Shown here in pieces: positions 34,301-46,776 of a stretch of DNA of 64,000 nucleotides; positions within the stretch are counted from its first letter, which is position 1, and each line of letters starts with the position of its first letter. The stretch is from Luzula sylvatica. Lineage: Eukaryota; Streptophyta; Magnoliopsida; Poales; Juncaceae. A program made the position numbers and the translations under genes. The notes under the pieces were generated by a model. The model was not told the DNA's origin. It was given only the letters and a program-made list of their open reading frames with translations, and searched no databases. The stretch lies in the NCBI GenBank assembly GCA_946800325.1, contig OX326957.1, positions 23,437,554-23,501,553 on the forward strand, written 5' to 3'.

Positions 34301-35160
34301 ACAAAAATATTATAATTTTGGGAGCTAAAATATTTTTATACTAGGTATCAAAATCATTTTTTCATACCTTGAAAAATGTTCTTTTTGTAATTTAATCTAA
34401 CAAACAAATTTTGCATATTTTTTGGGATCCTAGATCGAATGAGTAGTTTTTTTTTTTAAATAGTGTATCCATGTGTCACCATATATTTCATTGTTCTGTA
34501 TATTTCATGTGTCACCATGTGTGCGTTTAAACGCAAAAATAGTGAATCCAAATAATATTGTTACTTTAAAAAATGTAGATTAAAAGAAAATCATATAATA
34601 TAAAATAATTTGTATTTATGTTTATTATAATTAAATTATTATAATTAAATTTTGATATTATTTATTAAATTACTTTCACTATTAAGTTTTATATTATTTT
34701 ATATTTTCCATTCCATTTTGAATCAATAAAAATTATTACTACTATATAATTAATAATGTGTTACTCCATATGTTGTATGATTTATTATTTTATATTTGAT
34801 ATTGTTTTGGACAATGATATAATATTTGTTGTTATGTTTTTTTCGTAAACTTATATTATATCTCATATATTATTTTATAATAACACTAATATAAATATTA
34901 TTAATTTATTAAAAAAATGAGATATTTTGTTATCATAATGTAAAATCACTGTAAAACATATGAATAATCATAGATAAAAGAATTTAAATAACTTTATTTT
35001 ATGATGATATTATTAATATTATCATACAAATGTATCATTTATGTTACAATGAAAAACATAATTTAAATGCTCGTCGCGTAGGGGGCGAGTATTCTCCCAG
35101 TATGAACTAATTTGTAACTTCTATTTATGACAGCTTGTGCAATCGAATAATATTATTTAA
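31331..35160. other. AT-rich intergenic DNA upstream of NLR2
   Basis: No gene recognised. 32025-32310 contains many ATCCGAAT/GGATATCCGAATTAATAC units, typical of degenerate plant MITE-like repeats, without clear ends. 32730-33222 is a tandem repeat. 33230-35050 is AT-rich without motif. At 35060-35100 a GC-rich patch (CTCGTCGCGTAGGGGGCGAG) stands about 90 bp before the NLR2 start. It could be a remnant of a repeat edge or part of the promoter. Confidence 0.5.
32730..33222. repeat. Tandem repeat, about 252-bp unit, two copies
   Basis: TTTAAATATCTAACACTAAT opens both copies (32730 and 32982). Both contain ATTTACTTGAATTTTATC and end near TAGTGATTTGTAAGT. About 10-15% divergence by eye. Confidence 0.85.
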
Positions 35161-35189
35161 GGAATTAGCAGGAAGAAAGTGGATGAAAT

Positions 35190-38186
35190 ATGGCCGAGGT
35201 TGCTATTCTTGCGGCTGTTAAAGTCCTTGGGAGCCCATTGGTCAATGAGGCTCTAAAATTCATAATATCAAAATTTTCTGAGCTTTCAGAACTCGATTCC
35301 GGTATAAGGAATACTAGACATGAACTGTTAGTGATGCAAGCATTTCTTAATGGCATAAATATGGATGGCCTCAATAACGAAGCTTTTGAAGTATGGTTAG
35401 AACAAGTACGCGATTTGGCATTTCGCGTTGAGGATACATTGGACGAATTTATATATCGAGTGGGTAATGAAAAATATAGGGGAGTAGTGTCGAATATAAA
35501 ATTATATTTCAAACCCAAATCTTCTCTCAAAAAAACCATCTCTTTCGCCGATATGACACGAATTGCCTCTGAACTAAAGGAGGCAGAGAAAAGTCTTAAA
35601 AATCTTGCAGAGAGGAAAGACAAATGGGTCTCCATCCTTGCAATGAGAGCCCATAATTATTATTCCAATAAGAGCCCACAATGTGCAGCAGTTCGTGCGC
35701 ATTTTATTGAGGAGAATAAACTTGTAGGAGTAGAAAAAAATAAGGAAATATTAAAAAGCTGGCTATATTCCGACAAGTTAAATTGCGCTATAATATCTGT
35801 TTGTGGAATGGGCGGTCTCGGCAAAACGACACTGGTTACCAATGTTTTTAAAACAGAAAAAAATAATTTTAGCTGTCATGCTTGGGTTTCTGTTTCTCAA
35901 ACATACAAGGACTGTGAAATCTTACGGAATTTAATCTCTGAGATTTATGATAGTGAGGAAAAAGTTCCAATTGATACAACAAACATGGGTCTCAAAAAAT
36001 TGAAAGAAATACTCAGGGGTATTTTGAAAGAAAAGAGGTATTTAATAATATTAGATGATATATGGGATGCAAAGGCCTTTCGAGACATACAAGATGCACT
36101 TATTGATAGCCATATGGGAAGCCGAATTTTTATTACTAGTAGAAATGAAGATGTAGCTTCTCTTGCACTGAAAGAGCGTAGGCTTGCGCTACAGCCTCTA
36201 AAAGAGAGTGAATCATGGGAGTTATTTTGCATAAGCGCATTTCCAATAGAAACGTACTGTGAACCGGTGCTGAACCAGAATTGGATTATAAGGCATGCGG
36301 CATATATCTGGTTCATAACGGGTTTTGTATGTTTAACAGCATTGCCATTGTTTTGCGTTAAAAGTAAAACATACCAAGAATTGGGGCTGAACCATCATGG
36401 GATTAAGGGGGTCATGACTATGATTGCAATATTGTTTGTAATGCTCATTTGGTATTATCATAGAACAATTCCTGAAACTCGCCGGCCCCCACTTGAATCT
36501 GTCCCTTACCATGAATGTCCTCGTAATTTGGAGAACTGGGCAAGAAAGATTGTTTCCAGGTGCGGGGGTTTGCCTCTTGCTCTAGTGTCTATAGGTGGCA
36601 TGTTGTTCTTGCGTGAGAAGAATGAATTTGAATGGAAACGTGTCCATGACCAGCTTAATTGGGAGTTAGATCATAACAAAGAGTTTGATCGCCTTAGGAA
36701 TATTTTAAATCTGAGCTTTAACTACCTTCCTGCACCCCTAAAGAAATGTTTTTTGTATTGTTGTATGTTTCCGGAAGATCATCTTCTTGCAAGGAAAAAA
36801 CTCATTAGATTGTGGATAGCCGAGGGATTCATAGAAGAAAGAGGATTAAGCACATTAGAGGAAGTGGCCGATGGATATATGGTAGAGCTCGTACGTCGTA
36901 GCATGTTGCAATTGGTAGAGAAAAATTATTTTGGTAGGATAAGTAGATGCCGAATGCATGATACGGTGCGGGAGTTGGCGATATCAGTTTGCATGAAAGA
37001 GAATTTTGGTTTCGTGCACGGGGATAACAAGAATGTAAGGGTTGATACAACCGCTCGTAGGCTCTCTGTAATAAAATCAAGCAATGAGATTAGGTGTGAT
37101 GAAAAACTCTCGCGATTGCGAACATTTTTATCATTCGATTCTTCCATGCTCACATGCCCCTTGCTATCTTCGACCTTACTCCATTCTACGTATCTTTCTG
37201 TTTTAGATCTAGAAAGATTGCCGGTTGAATCATTGCCAGAAACAATTGGAGATTTATTTAATCTCCGCTATCTAGGTTTGCGAAGAACGAAAGTGAAGTC
37301 TCTTCCAAAGTCAATTGGGAGACTTCACAATTTACAAACTCTAGATCTATGTTTGTCCAATATAGAAAAGCTACCTGATGGTTTAGCAAAGCTCACGAAG
37401 TTGCGCCACCTCTTTGCTGAGGTACATATTGATAATAAATATTTATCATTTCGAAGCCGTATGGGAATACATGTTCCTAATGGTGTGTTCGACTTTAAAG
37501 AACTGCAAACACTACAAGCATTAGAAGCAAATACCGAGGTGGTTAAAAGATTAGAAAATTTGAACCAATTAAGAAGTTTCCGAATACTGAATGTGAAAGA
37601 AAGCTATTGTGCAGATTTGTGTTCGGCATTATCAAAGATGTCATGTCTTTCCTATTTACATATTGTTTCATGTAGTGAAAACGAGTTTCTCTGACTAGAA
37701 CTTTTGAATCCACCACCTAAGCAACTTCAAAAGTTGCACCTCTATGGGCGACTAGAAGAAACTATTTTTGAATCCTCTTTGTTCCAGATTTCTGGAAAGA
37801 ACCTCCAACATTTAGATCTTTGTTGGTCTCAACTACAAAAGGATCCTCTCCCATCTCTTTCCTATTTATCGAGCTTAGTGTGGTTATACCTCGGGAGAGC
37901 ATATGACGGGCAACGACTAGTCTTTGGCGCTGGGTGGTTCCCTAAATTGAAGTTCTTGGGATTGAGACTACTGCCTTCTCTAATTCACGTGGAAATGGAG
38001 AAGGGCACCATGATGAGCTTGGAACGGATTAATATGGTGCATATGAAACAACTGGTGGAGATTCCAAAAGGCATGGAACAAATCACATCCCTTAAATTTG
38101 TATACTGTGAAGCTCTGTCGCCTCATTTTTGGGGGTCGAGGAAAGGACCCTGTCGACTTGAACATATTAAATGCCGTATATGTTAA
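35190..38186 (+). CDS. NLR2: CC-NB-ARC-LRR protein with in-frame TGA and NB-ARC insert
   Basis: The frame is open for 834 codons to TGA at 37692-37694, then stays open in the same frame to 38186 (998 codons in all). Rx/RPM1-like CC domain with EDTLDEF at residues 81-87. NB-ARC: P-loop GMGGLGKTT (206-214), kinase-2 LIILDDIW (285-292), RNBS-B GSRIFITSR (310-318), RNBS-C near 341, GLPLAL (460-465), MHD (589-591). LRRs follow from about residue 620. Start chosen at MAEVAILAAV, the usual CNL N-terminus. Odd: residues 356-442 are an extra segment with two hydrophobic stretches, absent from NLR1. The TGA aligns with CGA in NLR1, so it is probably one C-to-T change removing the last LRRs. CNLs detect pathogen effectors in the cytoplasm or at membranes. 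Whether this one works is doubtful. It could equally be called a pseudogene. Confidence 0.9.
36255..36515 (+). other. 87-codon membrane-like insert in NLR2 NB-ARC
   Basis: Between FPIET (RNBS-C side) and CPRNLENW (GLPL side), NLR1 and ordinary CNLs have only a short linker. NLR2 has 261 extra in-frame bases with two strongly hydrophobic stretches: AAYIWFITGFVCLTALPLFC (about residues 371-390) and, about 30 residues later, MTMIAILFVMLIWYYH. A second 'PET' (IPETRR) ends the insert, echoing PIET at its start. The ends do not fit a GT-AG intron: GT occurs at the start but no AG at the end. The origin is unknown to me. Confidence 0.8.
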
Positions 38187-40007
38187 GTGACGAGCATATA
38201 AATACTTGATTGATCAGATGCACAGTAAGTCTCTACAATATTTCTTTTCTGCATTTTTATCATTTCAATTTTGCATCCATATTCTTAATGCAGTCTTTTA
38301 TAAGTGCCCTTTTACTCTAATAACTAAGTTTCATAAGTAATCTAATTTTTGAGTTTTTAGATAATCAAATTGCTAAGAAAAATGAAATGAATAAAATTGC
38401 TTAGTCTCATCCTTAATTACATTATTTTGGTGCATCAGATAGTTTTTTTTTTACATTTTTTCATCAAGGAAGAAGTATTCAGCGTATATACATTATTTTA
38501 TATTTAGACTAGGTAAAATATTCTTTGGTATCATTAGAAATATTTCAATTGGAATGATAAAATATGATTCGTTTGTTATTGTAGGTCTCTACAAGCTTAG
38601 TGTGCTATTGGGGTACTTGCCGTGATGAACGATGTTTTTGCTTCCGTTGTGTTTGTTTTAAGTGTGCTTTCAAAACATTTCAATTTTTAAGGTGCAATAT
38701 TTTGCGATTAGAGAATGGTTTGTTTGTTTCCTATATTTTTCATGTGCTGAACTTCTGTTAGTTTGTATTCTACGAACTTGACGTGTTTGCTTGTTTACCA
38801 TATTTCCTTGTATCTTAATGGATTGAACAAACTTGGCGTGTTTGATTATTTTTTATATTTAATGGTATTTGTTTGGATTGAATAACTTGGTTTGTGCATG
38901 ATTTGTATGTTTTCTTGCTTGATTTTGTGCTTGTTTGTAATCTTAAATGCAGGACGTATTTGTATTCGTTTGGTGATGATTAAATTGTGAACTGTTTTCA
39001 ATTATGCAGTACAAGTGTGAGGATCAAGTTCAGTTTTGTGGCAATGTCAAACTAATTGATTCAAAAATCAAATCAAAATTTTATTATTAATTCCAAACTT
39101 CCTTCAAAACTAAATCGGCCATTCATTACAATTTTATTTACAACAAATTTATACAAATCACCAAAAAAGGAGCTACAAAACAAATGACACATTTTCTAAA
39201 TTGAATAAGAGCAGTTGCGCCGTCACCGGTACTTTCACTTGACCCCGACAAAATTAATAAGTCATTTTGTGTTGAATTATAAATGTTAACTCGTAACTTT
39301 TCAATTACAAGATGATCGGGTTGGCTCACCTTCCAGCAATTATGCATATGTTAAATATTTTTTGGACCAAAATAACTTTCTGATTTCATATTCAATAATT
39401 AAAAAATATTTTTTGTTATTTTTTAATTAATTTTAAAAAATTTCATAATTTTTTTACATATAATAATTAAAAAAATTATTATTATATGATATGTTATATA
39501 ATTTTAATATTCATTTACAGTGTTTCATTAAAACTAGCATCAAATAATAACAAAATAAAAAATACCTTGCATGAGTTTAAAAAAATAGGCTAAAATTGAC
39601 TGCTTTAATAACCGTGCAAATTTACAAGTGAGATCATTGCCTAGTGATTGAGTGATTTGTACAAAATATCAAAAATCAATGATTCAAGTTCCGTTGATAT
39701 CATCAATAAAATACGAAATTAAAATAACCGTGCAAATTGCTTTGATGAATGCGAGTGACGAAGGTGTGTTGAATTTGTACCAAAGGCTATATTAGGAGTT
39801 GTGTTGCGGTAAAAATATCAAAATGAGGGATGCAGTAGCATGGTTGATGAGAGGACAGTAGTACAAGACCTTGCACTTTGACACTAACTGACTAACATCA
39901 AGAATTTGAAATTTGAGTTCCAACATTAGCAAATGTTTATACGATGTACTGCAGAACGAAGCTGCTGATATCATCCGTCCGGAAATTCTGTTCTCAAATC
40001 GAGGACA
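38187..40007 (+). repeat. NLR2 downstream spacer, duplicate of 12865-14858
   Basis: Aligns with the spacer after NLR1 with scattered indels (for example shorter poly(T) near 38450 and a gap near 39080). Contains the empty target site for the outer element (GGACA, 40003-40007). No supported gene. Confidence 0.8.
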
Positions 40008-40857
40008 AGGTAGCACGAAGAATACGGGGAAATAAATTTAGCTGCTTTGTTTCAAGTAGGAAAATTATAAGCGGTACTGGTACCGTGATGGTACACATTT
40101 TTTTTGTTAATTATTTAATTTATATTTTTACATAAACATTTGATTTTGTAATTCATTTTTTTTTATTTCAGCATGGACAAGTGTTTATGTTTCTTTTTAT
40201 TAAAGTGAAACCTAATCCATGAAACATGGATATTATTGGTTTTATTTTTTTATTTGTGATACAAATAGGGATTGAACCCTTGATATTTGATATCTTATGC
40301 TAAGCATTTTATCACTAGACCAAGAGACCATTGATATGTTGTTTCTTTTGAACCAGCAACAAGATGAAAGTGCGATGGATGCACCAATACGAGCTCGCCA
40401 CCTGGCAGCCTACAGCCCAGACCATGGCTACGGCTACCGACGCTAGATCCTCAAATTTTAAATGCTTCGAAAAATGGTACTTATCCCTTTTCGGTACCGG
40501 GGCCAACCGGAATGCCTCAGTCATACAGAGTCAGGCCCGACCAGTCAATGCCTTGGCCATTTTCCCTCCTCAAATGCCGCCACATCAGCCATTGAGACCG
40601 AACATGGGTCCGCAACAACCCCCCTTTCAAAGACCAAATACTTCTTCATCTCAGAAGCCTCAAGAAATTGGTTGTAATCAAGTCAAGCAACAAGACGGAG
40701 ATAAACGCGATAAGGGTTGGAATAGTAATTTCACTTCACGGGTTCAAAAGAATATTTATGCCCAAAATTATGCACTGCCCTTTGCATATAATGCACCTAG
40801 ACCCGCTCCTCCATCTTCTCAGGGAAAAATGAAGAATAATACAAAAGGAAGGTAAGA
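40008..40857 (+). pseudogene. P/Q-rich gene remnant, copy 2 (unidentified)
   Basis: Homologous to 26784-28055. After a splice-acceptor-like TTATTTCAG (about 40171) the exon is broken by a SINE at about 40200-40333. Reading then resumes with NQQQDESAMDAP-like sequence and a stop at about 40447. A later frame (to 40855) is rich in Pro, Gln and Asn: PPQMPPHQPLRPNMGPQQPP, then PRPAPPSSQGK and a basic end. Downstream DNA (41150-41280) matches the third copy at 48985-49085. Family not recognised. Confidence 0.5.
40200..40333 (-). mobile_element. SINE in P/Q-rich remnant, copy 2
   Basis: The minus strand has head TGGTCTCTTGGTCTAGTGAT (A box) and GGGTTCAATCCC (B box). Copy 1 reads straight through (about 26966-26980). 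Flanks TTATGTTTCTTTT and TATGTTGTTTCTTTT form an imperfect duplication. Ends are approximate. Confidence 0.8.
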
Positions 40858-41614
40858 AGGCCAGAAAAACGCCATGTCAGCATCGAGTAAGGTACAAATT
40901 GTTAATCATTCGAATAAACCACCAAACGCCACATCATAGATAATTAATTGAGTTAATTAACAATTCAATTAACAAAAAATTATAAATTAATTATTCATCT
41001 CAACAGATCAATAAACGTACATGTGAATTAATTTTTAATTCATATTTACATATAAATTTGATGTTAATTGTATAACTAATTAACCCAACTAATTTTTTTT
41101 GAAATTAGCATCAAATATGGGAGAGTGGGTTTGTTAGTAAATGGCCTTTTAATTGTATGATTGATTAGATCAGTAGGTCTTAAATTGAGGGGTTAGAGAG
41201 AGGCATATGTAGTTTTAGTTCTGAGTTTGTAAGGTTACGAAACTTTCGTATTGATGTAAATATGACTTGGTTCATTTAATATTTAAAAAAAGCTCACTTT
41301 TGTCCCCCAAGCTGTTCACAAAAGTGCAATTTGCCCCTCGTACTATAATTTGCTCACTTTTGCCCCCCAAGCTCTTTATTTTGCTCAATTTTAACCCTTT
41401 CATCAGTTAAGTGTCCAGTCAGCTGTTAAGTGCCGAGGTGGCATGATGACTTGGCATTTTTTGTTTTTGTAAACGATGACGTGGCACATTTCAGAAATAT
41501 TAAATTATACCCATTAACCCATTAACCCAAACCCACCCATTAAATCATCTCTCTCAAACTCAAACCCCTCTCTTTTACAGCCATTGAAGCTCTCCATCGC
41601 CCCCTCCTCTCTCC

Positions 41615-41655
<41 letters not shown>

Positions 41656-41699
41656 CTTCGCTCTCTTTTTCTCTCTCTCGCCTTCTCTTTCTTTTGTAC

Positions 41700-42030
41700 C
41701 ATTCAACGTGAAGGATTCGCACGGCTCCAAGATTGGGGATCCGTGGGTCCTCTACCAAATTCAGGCACGGTTCGCGGATTACTGGATGCGCCAAGACAAA
41801 GAGAAACCTCCCTCAAACACGTGCATGGACCTGGAGATAACGGCACCGTACCACTGTGATATTCTCCCACGAGCTTCGTCACTCCACGGAATGGGGTGTT
41901 CCATCCAGTCTGTGCAGCCTCCACATTTAACTGAGAAGAAAGTCCCGAACCTCCCCTTCTCTCTATCTCTCTCTTCCTTATGGCTCTTGCTTGAGGCGAC
42001 AATTACGATCTTAGTTTTTCATTTTTTGTG
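41700..42030 (+). other. Possible captured gene fragment in MULE
   Basis: A moderately GC-rich stretch between the CT repeat and AT-rich DNA. The plus frame from 41708 is open for 108 codons (GDPWVLYQIQARFADYW near its start) and then becomes low complexity. The opposite strand is also open, so strand is uncertain. It differs in composition from the rest of the element, which is why host-gene capture is considered. No family recognised. Confidence 0.3.
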
Positions 42031-42514
42031 TTAAATGGTAAATTTGTGTTTTAGTTTTCTTTTTTGTGTTTTCTTTTTTTTTTCTTTTTCTTTTTCGAGT
42101 TGGTTTTTGTGTTAAATGCTAAAACTAAGATGCTTGGTAGTAATTGAAAATAGAATTATGCTTGGTCAATTTGTGTTTTAGTTTTGCGAATAATCTATAC
42201 ATAATTTATGAAAAGTTTGATATAATACAAGACTTTATTCAACATCTGTATTTATTAAAAATAAATTACATAATTACGAAGTCACAAAATTTAGTCCAGC
42301 CACTCAGAATTACCTGAATTTACATAATTTATTAAAAATAATTTACACAATACATAATTATCATTTTCTAAAAATTGCACACGTGATTTCTTATAAAAAA
42401 TCATCATTTTCTAAATCACTGAATGAAACATCCTCTCCGGCCCCTATATGGATCGTACCGATACCCTCTTGCAATTTACTCTCGTTATTGAACCAATCAT
42501 CGTCACTATCATTT

Positions 42515-42740
42515 TCCACCCCCAAAGTCCCCCCCACCCCCCAAAGTCCCCCCCCCCAAAGTCCCACCCCAGCCCCCCCCCCAAAGTCCCAACCCAGACC
42601 CCCCAGTCACACCCCAGCCCCACCCCAGCCCCCCCCAGTCCCACCCCAGCACCCCCCCTGGCCCAAAACCCCTCCCCCCACATACCCCCCAGCACCCCCC
42701 ACGACCCCCCTGGCCCAAGACGCCCCCGGCACCCCCTAAT
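42515..42740 (+). repeat. C-rich low-complexity tract
   Basis: Runs of 4-9 C separated by AAAGT, AGCC, ACC and similar. Gives false proline-rich (+) and glycine-rich (-) ORFs. Strong G-quadruplex potential on the minus strand. Confidence 0.9.
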
Positions 42741-43507
42741 TTTGCTGAAATTACCTTGAAAATGCTGAAAATAACTCAAATTAGTTTTAAAATGCTCAAA
42801 AATTGCTCAAAATGTGCTAAAAATGCTCCAAATAGCCATAATTTGCTGAGATTTGATAAAAAAAAAATGCTCAAAATAGCTGTAATTTGCTTAAATTGCG
42901 GGAAAAAAACCCTAATTTTTCGGAAATTTGCTTAAAATTGCTCAAATTAGCACTAATTTGCTGAAAATTTGCTTAAAAAAACCCTAAATATCTGAAAATT
43001 GCTTAAAATCGTTCAAATTAGCCCTAATTTGCGGGAAAAAAAACCCTAATTTTTCAGAAATCTTACTTTCGTTTTCGTGAGAGGAGAACTTAGGAGAGCT
43101 TCGTGAGAGAGCTTCGTGAGAGAGTTTCGTGAGGAGAGCTTCGTGTGGGGTCGTGAGGAGAGCTTCGAGAGAGAGAGAGGGGACGCGTGAGGAGAGCTTC
43201 GAGAGAGAGAGGGAGCGTGAAAATCGCTCCTGTGAGAGAGAGGGAGGGATTTGAGAGAGAAGGGTTATTGGGTTATTGGGTTCAATTTCATTCTTATTGG
43301 ATATTCAATTTAAAAATAATATATTTGCCACGTCATTGCCCCGTCATCGTGCCACGTCAGCACTTAACCGCTGACTGGACACTTAACTGATGGAAGGGTC
43401 AAAATTGAGCAAAATGAAGAGCTTGGGGGGCAAAAGTGAGCAAATTATAGTACGAGGGCAACTTGTACTTTTCTGAACAGCTTAGGGGGCAAAAGTGAGC
43501 TTTTTTC

Positions 43508-45430
43508 TTAATATTTTGTGTCAGATTGATGCAACAATTGCGCGGGATTTCATACTTTTTTTTATATGTTTTTGTATATTTGGTTTAAATATAATTTGCG
43601 AGGATTTAAGCTCAATTATATAATAAATATGATATGTTCGCAAATATATTGATGTCAATAAATGCATTATAATTAATAAATGATCTTCAAATTTGTCCAT
43701 CATTGATATAGACATTTACTAATATTAATATATTATAAAATATAAATGTGTTAATTAACATTTAGTTGAGTCAATTAGAAATGATAATCAATTCATTTTG
43801 TCACATCATCAAGGATATTGTGATGATTTTCGGTTTGTGAAATAATATGATATTCACAGGATTTGTTAATATGTATGATTCGCTATTGCCAGATTTAAGA
43901 TAAAAACCCCTAAATATTTAGGGACGACATATAGAAAATAATATTCGTATTTGAGAACAAAAAATTAATAAATATTGAGATTTCAAACATATAATATGAT
44001 GTTTTTAATACTTCAATTATCTTTTTGTAGAAAACGGTGTACCACAGAAGTTCCCATTAATCTATAAATTTATATTTGTTTGTAACAATTAATGTACGAT
44101 CCATTTAAAAAAAAATAAAAATAAAAAATCTACGAATTCAGCATGGATCTAAAGTTTTGTTAGGTGACGATTTGCATTAATTGTAAAATTATTTTTTGAG
44201 GTGAAAGGCAAGCGCGATACGTGCTCGATCCAATCAATTTTTATAGAAAAAAGAAAAAAAAAGTTACAAATTAATTGTTAAATTAATGAGCGAGTTCGAG
44301 ATTTAAGTCGATTAGGGATGAATATTTAGTTTTATCAAAACTAATCCATTAAAAACTGGATTCAAGTTGGCTCAACAAACCAAAATATGAAAATATTATA
44401 TCTTAAGCGGGCCTTAATTGTCCTTTTCGTGTTTCATCTTAATTTGAGATAATGAGCAAGTTGATTCTAGTTGAGAGTTTCTTAGAAAATAAAGGCAAGT
44501 TGAACCATTGGGCTTCGACTGCTCCCCCTCATTACAAAAAAAATGAAAACCCAAACAAAAATATATACACAAAAATCCTTTCATTGTGTGTAATCGCAAA
44601 ACAAACCGCGCATCATTGAGAATTACATAAAATCCCTTCATTCTTAAAAATTCAAAAATAATTCCTACCCTAAATTGAATATATAAGGGTGTCAGACTTG
44701 TAAATTAATGAATTTAAACATTTGAATATATATATCTATTAGTATTTGATTAGCATAATAAAAAGCATTAATAATATTGATAAATATTTATTTAATAAAT
44801 ATTTAATATGATGATGAAAATTGGTGTTTTATTGTTAAATCTGCAAGGGTGTAATCTATAGATGCATATTAAAATATATAATATTGGAAAAAAAATGATA
44901 TATGAGTTAAAGAGTTTCTTTAAACAATAGAAATAATTATTTTCGACAACATTAACATAAAAATTATACAAATTATGTTCTTATCTGGTGAAATGAAATT
45001 CCCTCATTTTATTGATGATATGATAAATTCATCATTTAGTGTTAAATGTCGTGTTAAACGAAAATGTGATAATTGAATAAACGAATCCGGTTTAATACGT
45101 ACATACATATCAAATGAACAAAAATCACATAAATAAATAGTAAATCAGTAAATATATCTGATTTAATATATAAGATATTTTTATTTCACACTCATTATAA
45201 TTTATTTAATTTATAATTTATTTGCAACTTATCAACTAGTGGTTGGAGGAATTTATGGGGGCCATGTATAATTTTCCTAAAAGAATTATGGTGACTTTTG
45301 TCTTTTAGTAGAAACCGAGTGAGAAGGAGGTCTCCTTGAGCAATAAGCGAGCACTGCAAGTTACAACAAAGGTGAATTTGTGCTCGCCACTCTTAAGAGA
45401 GATCCAATATTGATCTTCTTTTAATTCATT
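43508..45430. other. AT-rich intergenic DNA
   Basis: 43508-44300 has no recognisable gene or repeat edge. 44300-45415 is the duplicate of 30240-31330. Confidence 0.6.
44300..45415. repeat. Duplicate of intergenic segment 30240-31330
   Basis: Same order of landmarks as in the first copy, from GATGAATATTTAGTT to GCACTGCAAGTTACAACAAAGG, with scattered substitutions and indels. Confidence 0.85.
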
Positions 45431-45756
45431 GTCTGTTCACCAATAAGTTTATACACCACGCACACAATATCCCGCAGGTAACCCGCAGCTGACATGGCAT
45501 GTGCGTGTTTGACACATCAGCTAAACAAACGGACGGAAAAAACATTTCGCCCGACCCGTTAAAAATTAAGAAAGATACCATTTATTCACGTTTTGGACTT
45601 TTTGTCTCTCCGATGCCCTTCTATCTATCACTTTTTCTCACTTTTTCTGGCTCCGGCGAGAGAAACTGTTATCTCCCCGTCGCCGCGGAGTCATTTATCT
45701 CCATTCTCCGGTGATCGTTTTCAGCCAAGCAATCCATCCAGCATCTTTCTTCAGCC

Positions 45757-45757
<1 letters not shown>

Positions 45758-45831
<74 letters not shown>
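45758..45831 (+). repeat. (CT)n(GT)n compound microsatellite
   Basis: A long CT run followed by GTGTGTGTGT. Confidence 0.97.
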
Positions 45832-46662
45832 TTATCTTGATTATATTGGGCTTAATTGCTCAATTTAGAGTAAACTGAATCCAAAATGACTAAAATCGAA
45901 GATTTCAATCAATTAGTTTAGGGTTAACTAACTCAAAATTGGGGAAATTGAAGATAACTATGATTGCTGAAAATTCGAAAATACCTTCAGATTATTCTCC
46001 CGTAAGTTTTAATGTATCCTCCCAAGAATATCATATTTACCCTCTCAATGCAGACTTTTGACAAATTTGATATTTGGATTTTGCAGAATGCTGGTTGCTT
46101 TTGATGATATCGTAAGTCCAAAACTTTATTACTTGTTTATTTCGTACTAATTTTTTTTATCTCGAAAAGTCTTAGGTTATCTTAATTTTTCTTATTTTTA
46201 CATTTTGTTCCTTGTTGTTTTCTTTAATTACAATACTCCTTTTTATGGAAAATTTAATCTGTGGGTAAATTTGATAGAATTTATGTTCTGAGATGATAAA
46301 TATGATAATCATATTTGGGAGGGAAAATTCAATATTTAGATAGTATCGATTATTCAAAGAAAAAATAATACTAAGTCCAGTTTGGTTTCCAGATATATTA
46401 AAGGTCTTTTGATTCTCGTTACGGTAATGTGAATTTGGTTTTATTTTGTACGGACTTACTGCACGAGACCAAAGGGTATCAACTCGAGAACAAGGAGAAA
46501 ATTCAAGGGGGTCTCATTGATGCCCAATATTGGATACTGGTCTGACAAGCTACACCCCCACTCTGGATGCCCCATATGGGAATCGGAATCAAGTCGTGCG
46601 ACTCCGGATGAGAGTCGCCCGCTCTGCGAACTATGCCCCGAATAATATTTAAATTCTGTTTC

Positions 46663-46776
46663 AGGACATATTGTGCCGATATTACTCGCAATGTGTCCAT
46701 GAGGAAGTGCAAGGATATTGTCGAGCGTGCAGCCCAGCTTGATACCGTCGTGACCAACAAGCTTGCAAGGCTTTGT
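46663..46776 (+). pseudogene. RPL32: Ribosomal protein L32 (eL32) fragment
   Basis: Translation gives [12 protein letters not shown], then [11 protein letters not shown] and VVTNKLARL. This is the conserved C-terminal part of eL32 (usual form ...NRTYCAEIAHNVS...[18 protein letters not shown]). A TTCTGTTTCAG acceptor-like sequence leads into it, consistent with capture of genomic DNA including an intron end. Substitutions at usually invariant sites and the missing rest of the gene make it a pseudogene. It sits inside the 45442-48014 element, so transposon capture is the likely source. Confidence 0.85.

Larger units (their letters stand above)
41285..43507. mobile_element. MULE-type transposon with long TIRs
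   Basis: 2223 bp. Inverted ends of about 175 bp start AAAAAAAGCTCACTTTTG and run through two CTCACTTTTGCCCCC boxes to TTAAGTGTCCAGTCAGC (41285-41460 against 43335-43507). An exact 9-bp duplication TTAATATTT flanks it (41276-41284 and 43508-43516). The third unit copy (about 49100) lacks the insertion. Long TIRs and a 9-bp duplication indicate Mutator-like. No transposase seen. The interior is CT-rich, has a C-rich block (42520-42740), degenerate TGCTCAAAAT repeats (42760-43060) and TTCGTGAGAGAG repeats (43075-43230). Confidence 0.92.

Noticed and set aside
35060..35100. Helitron end or promoter element before NLR2
   Set aside because: The GC-rich patch has no stable stem followed by CTRR and no recognisable promoter box.
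36255..36515. Insert in NLR2 as a simple retained intron
   Set aside because: It starts near a GT but has no AG at the place where similarity to NLR1 resumes, and the frame is open throughout. I kept it as an insert, though RNA data could still overturn this.
42444..42779. Glycine-rich and proline-rich proteins on both strands
   Set aside because: They are translations of the C-rich tract 42515-42740, open in several frames at once.
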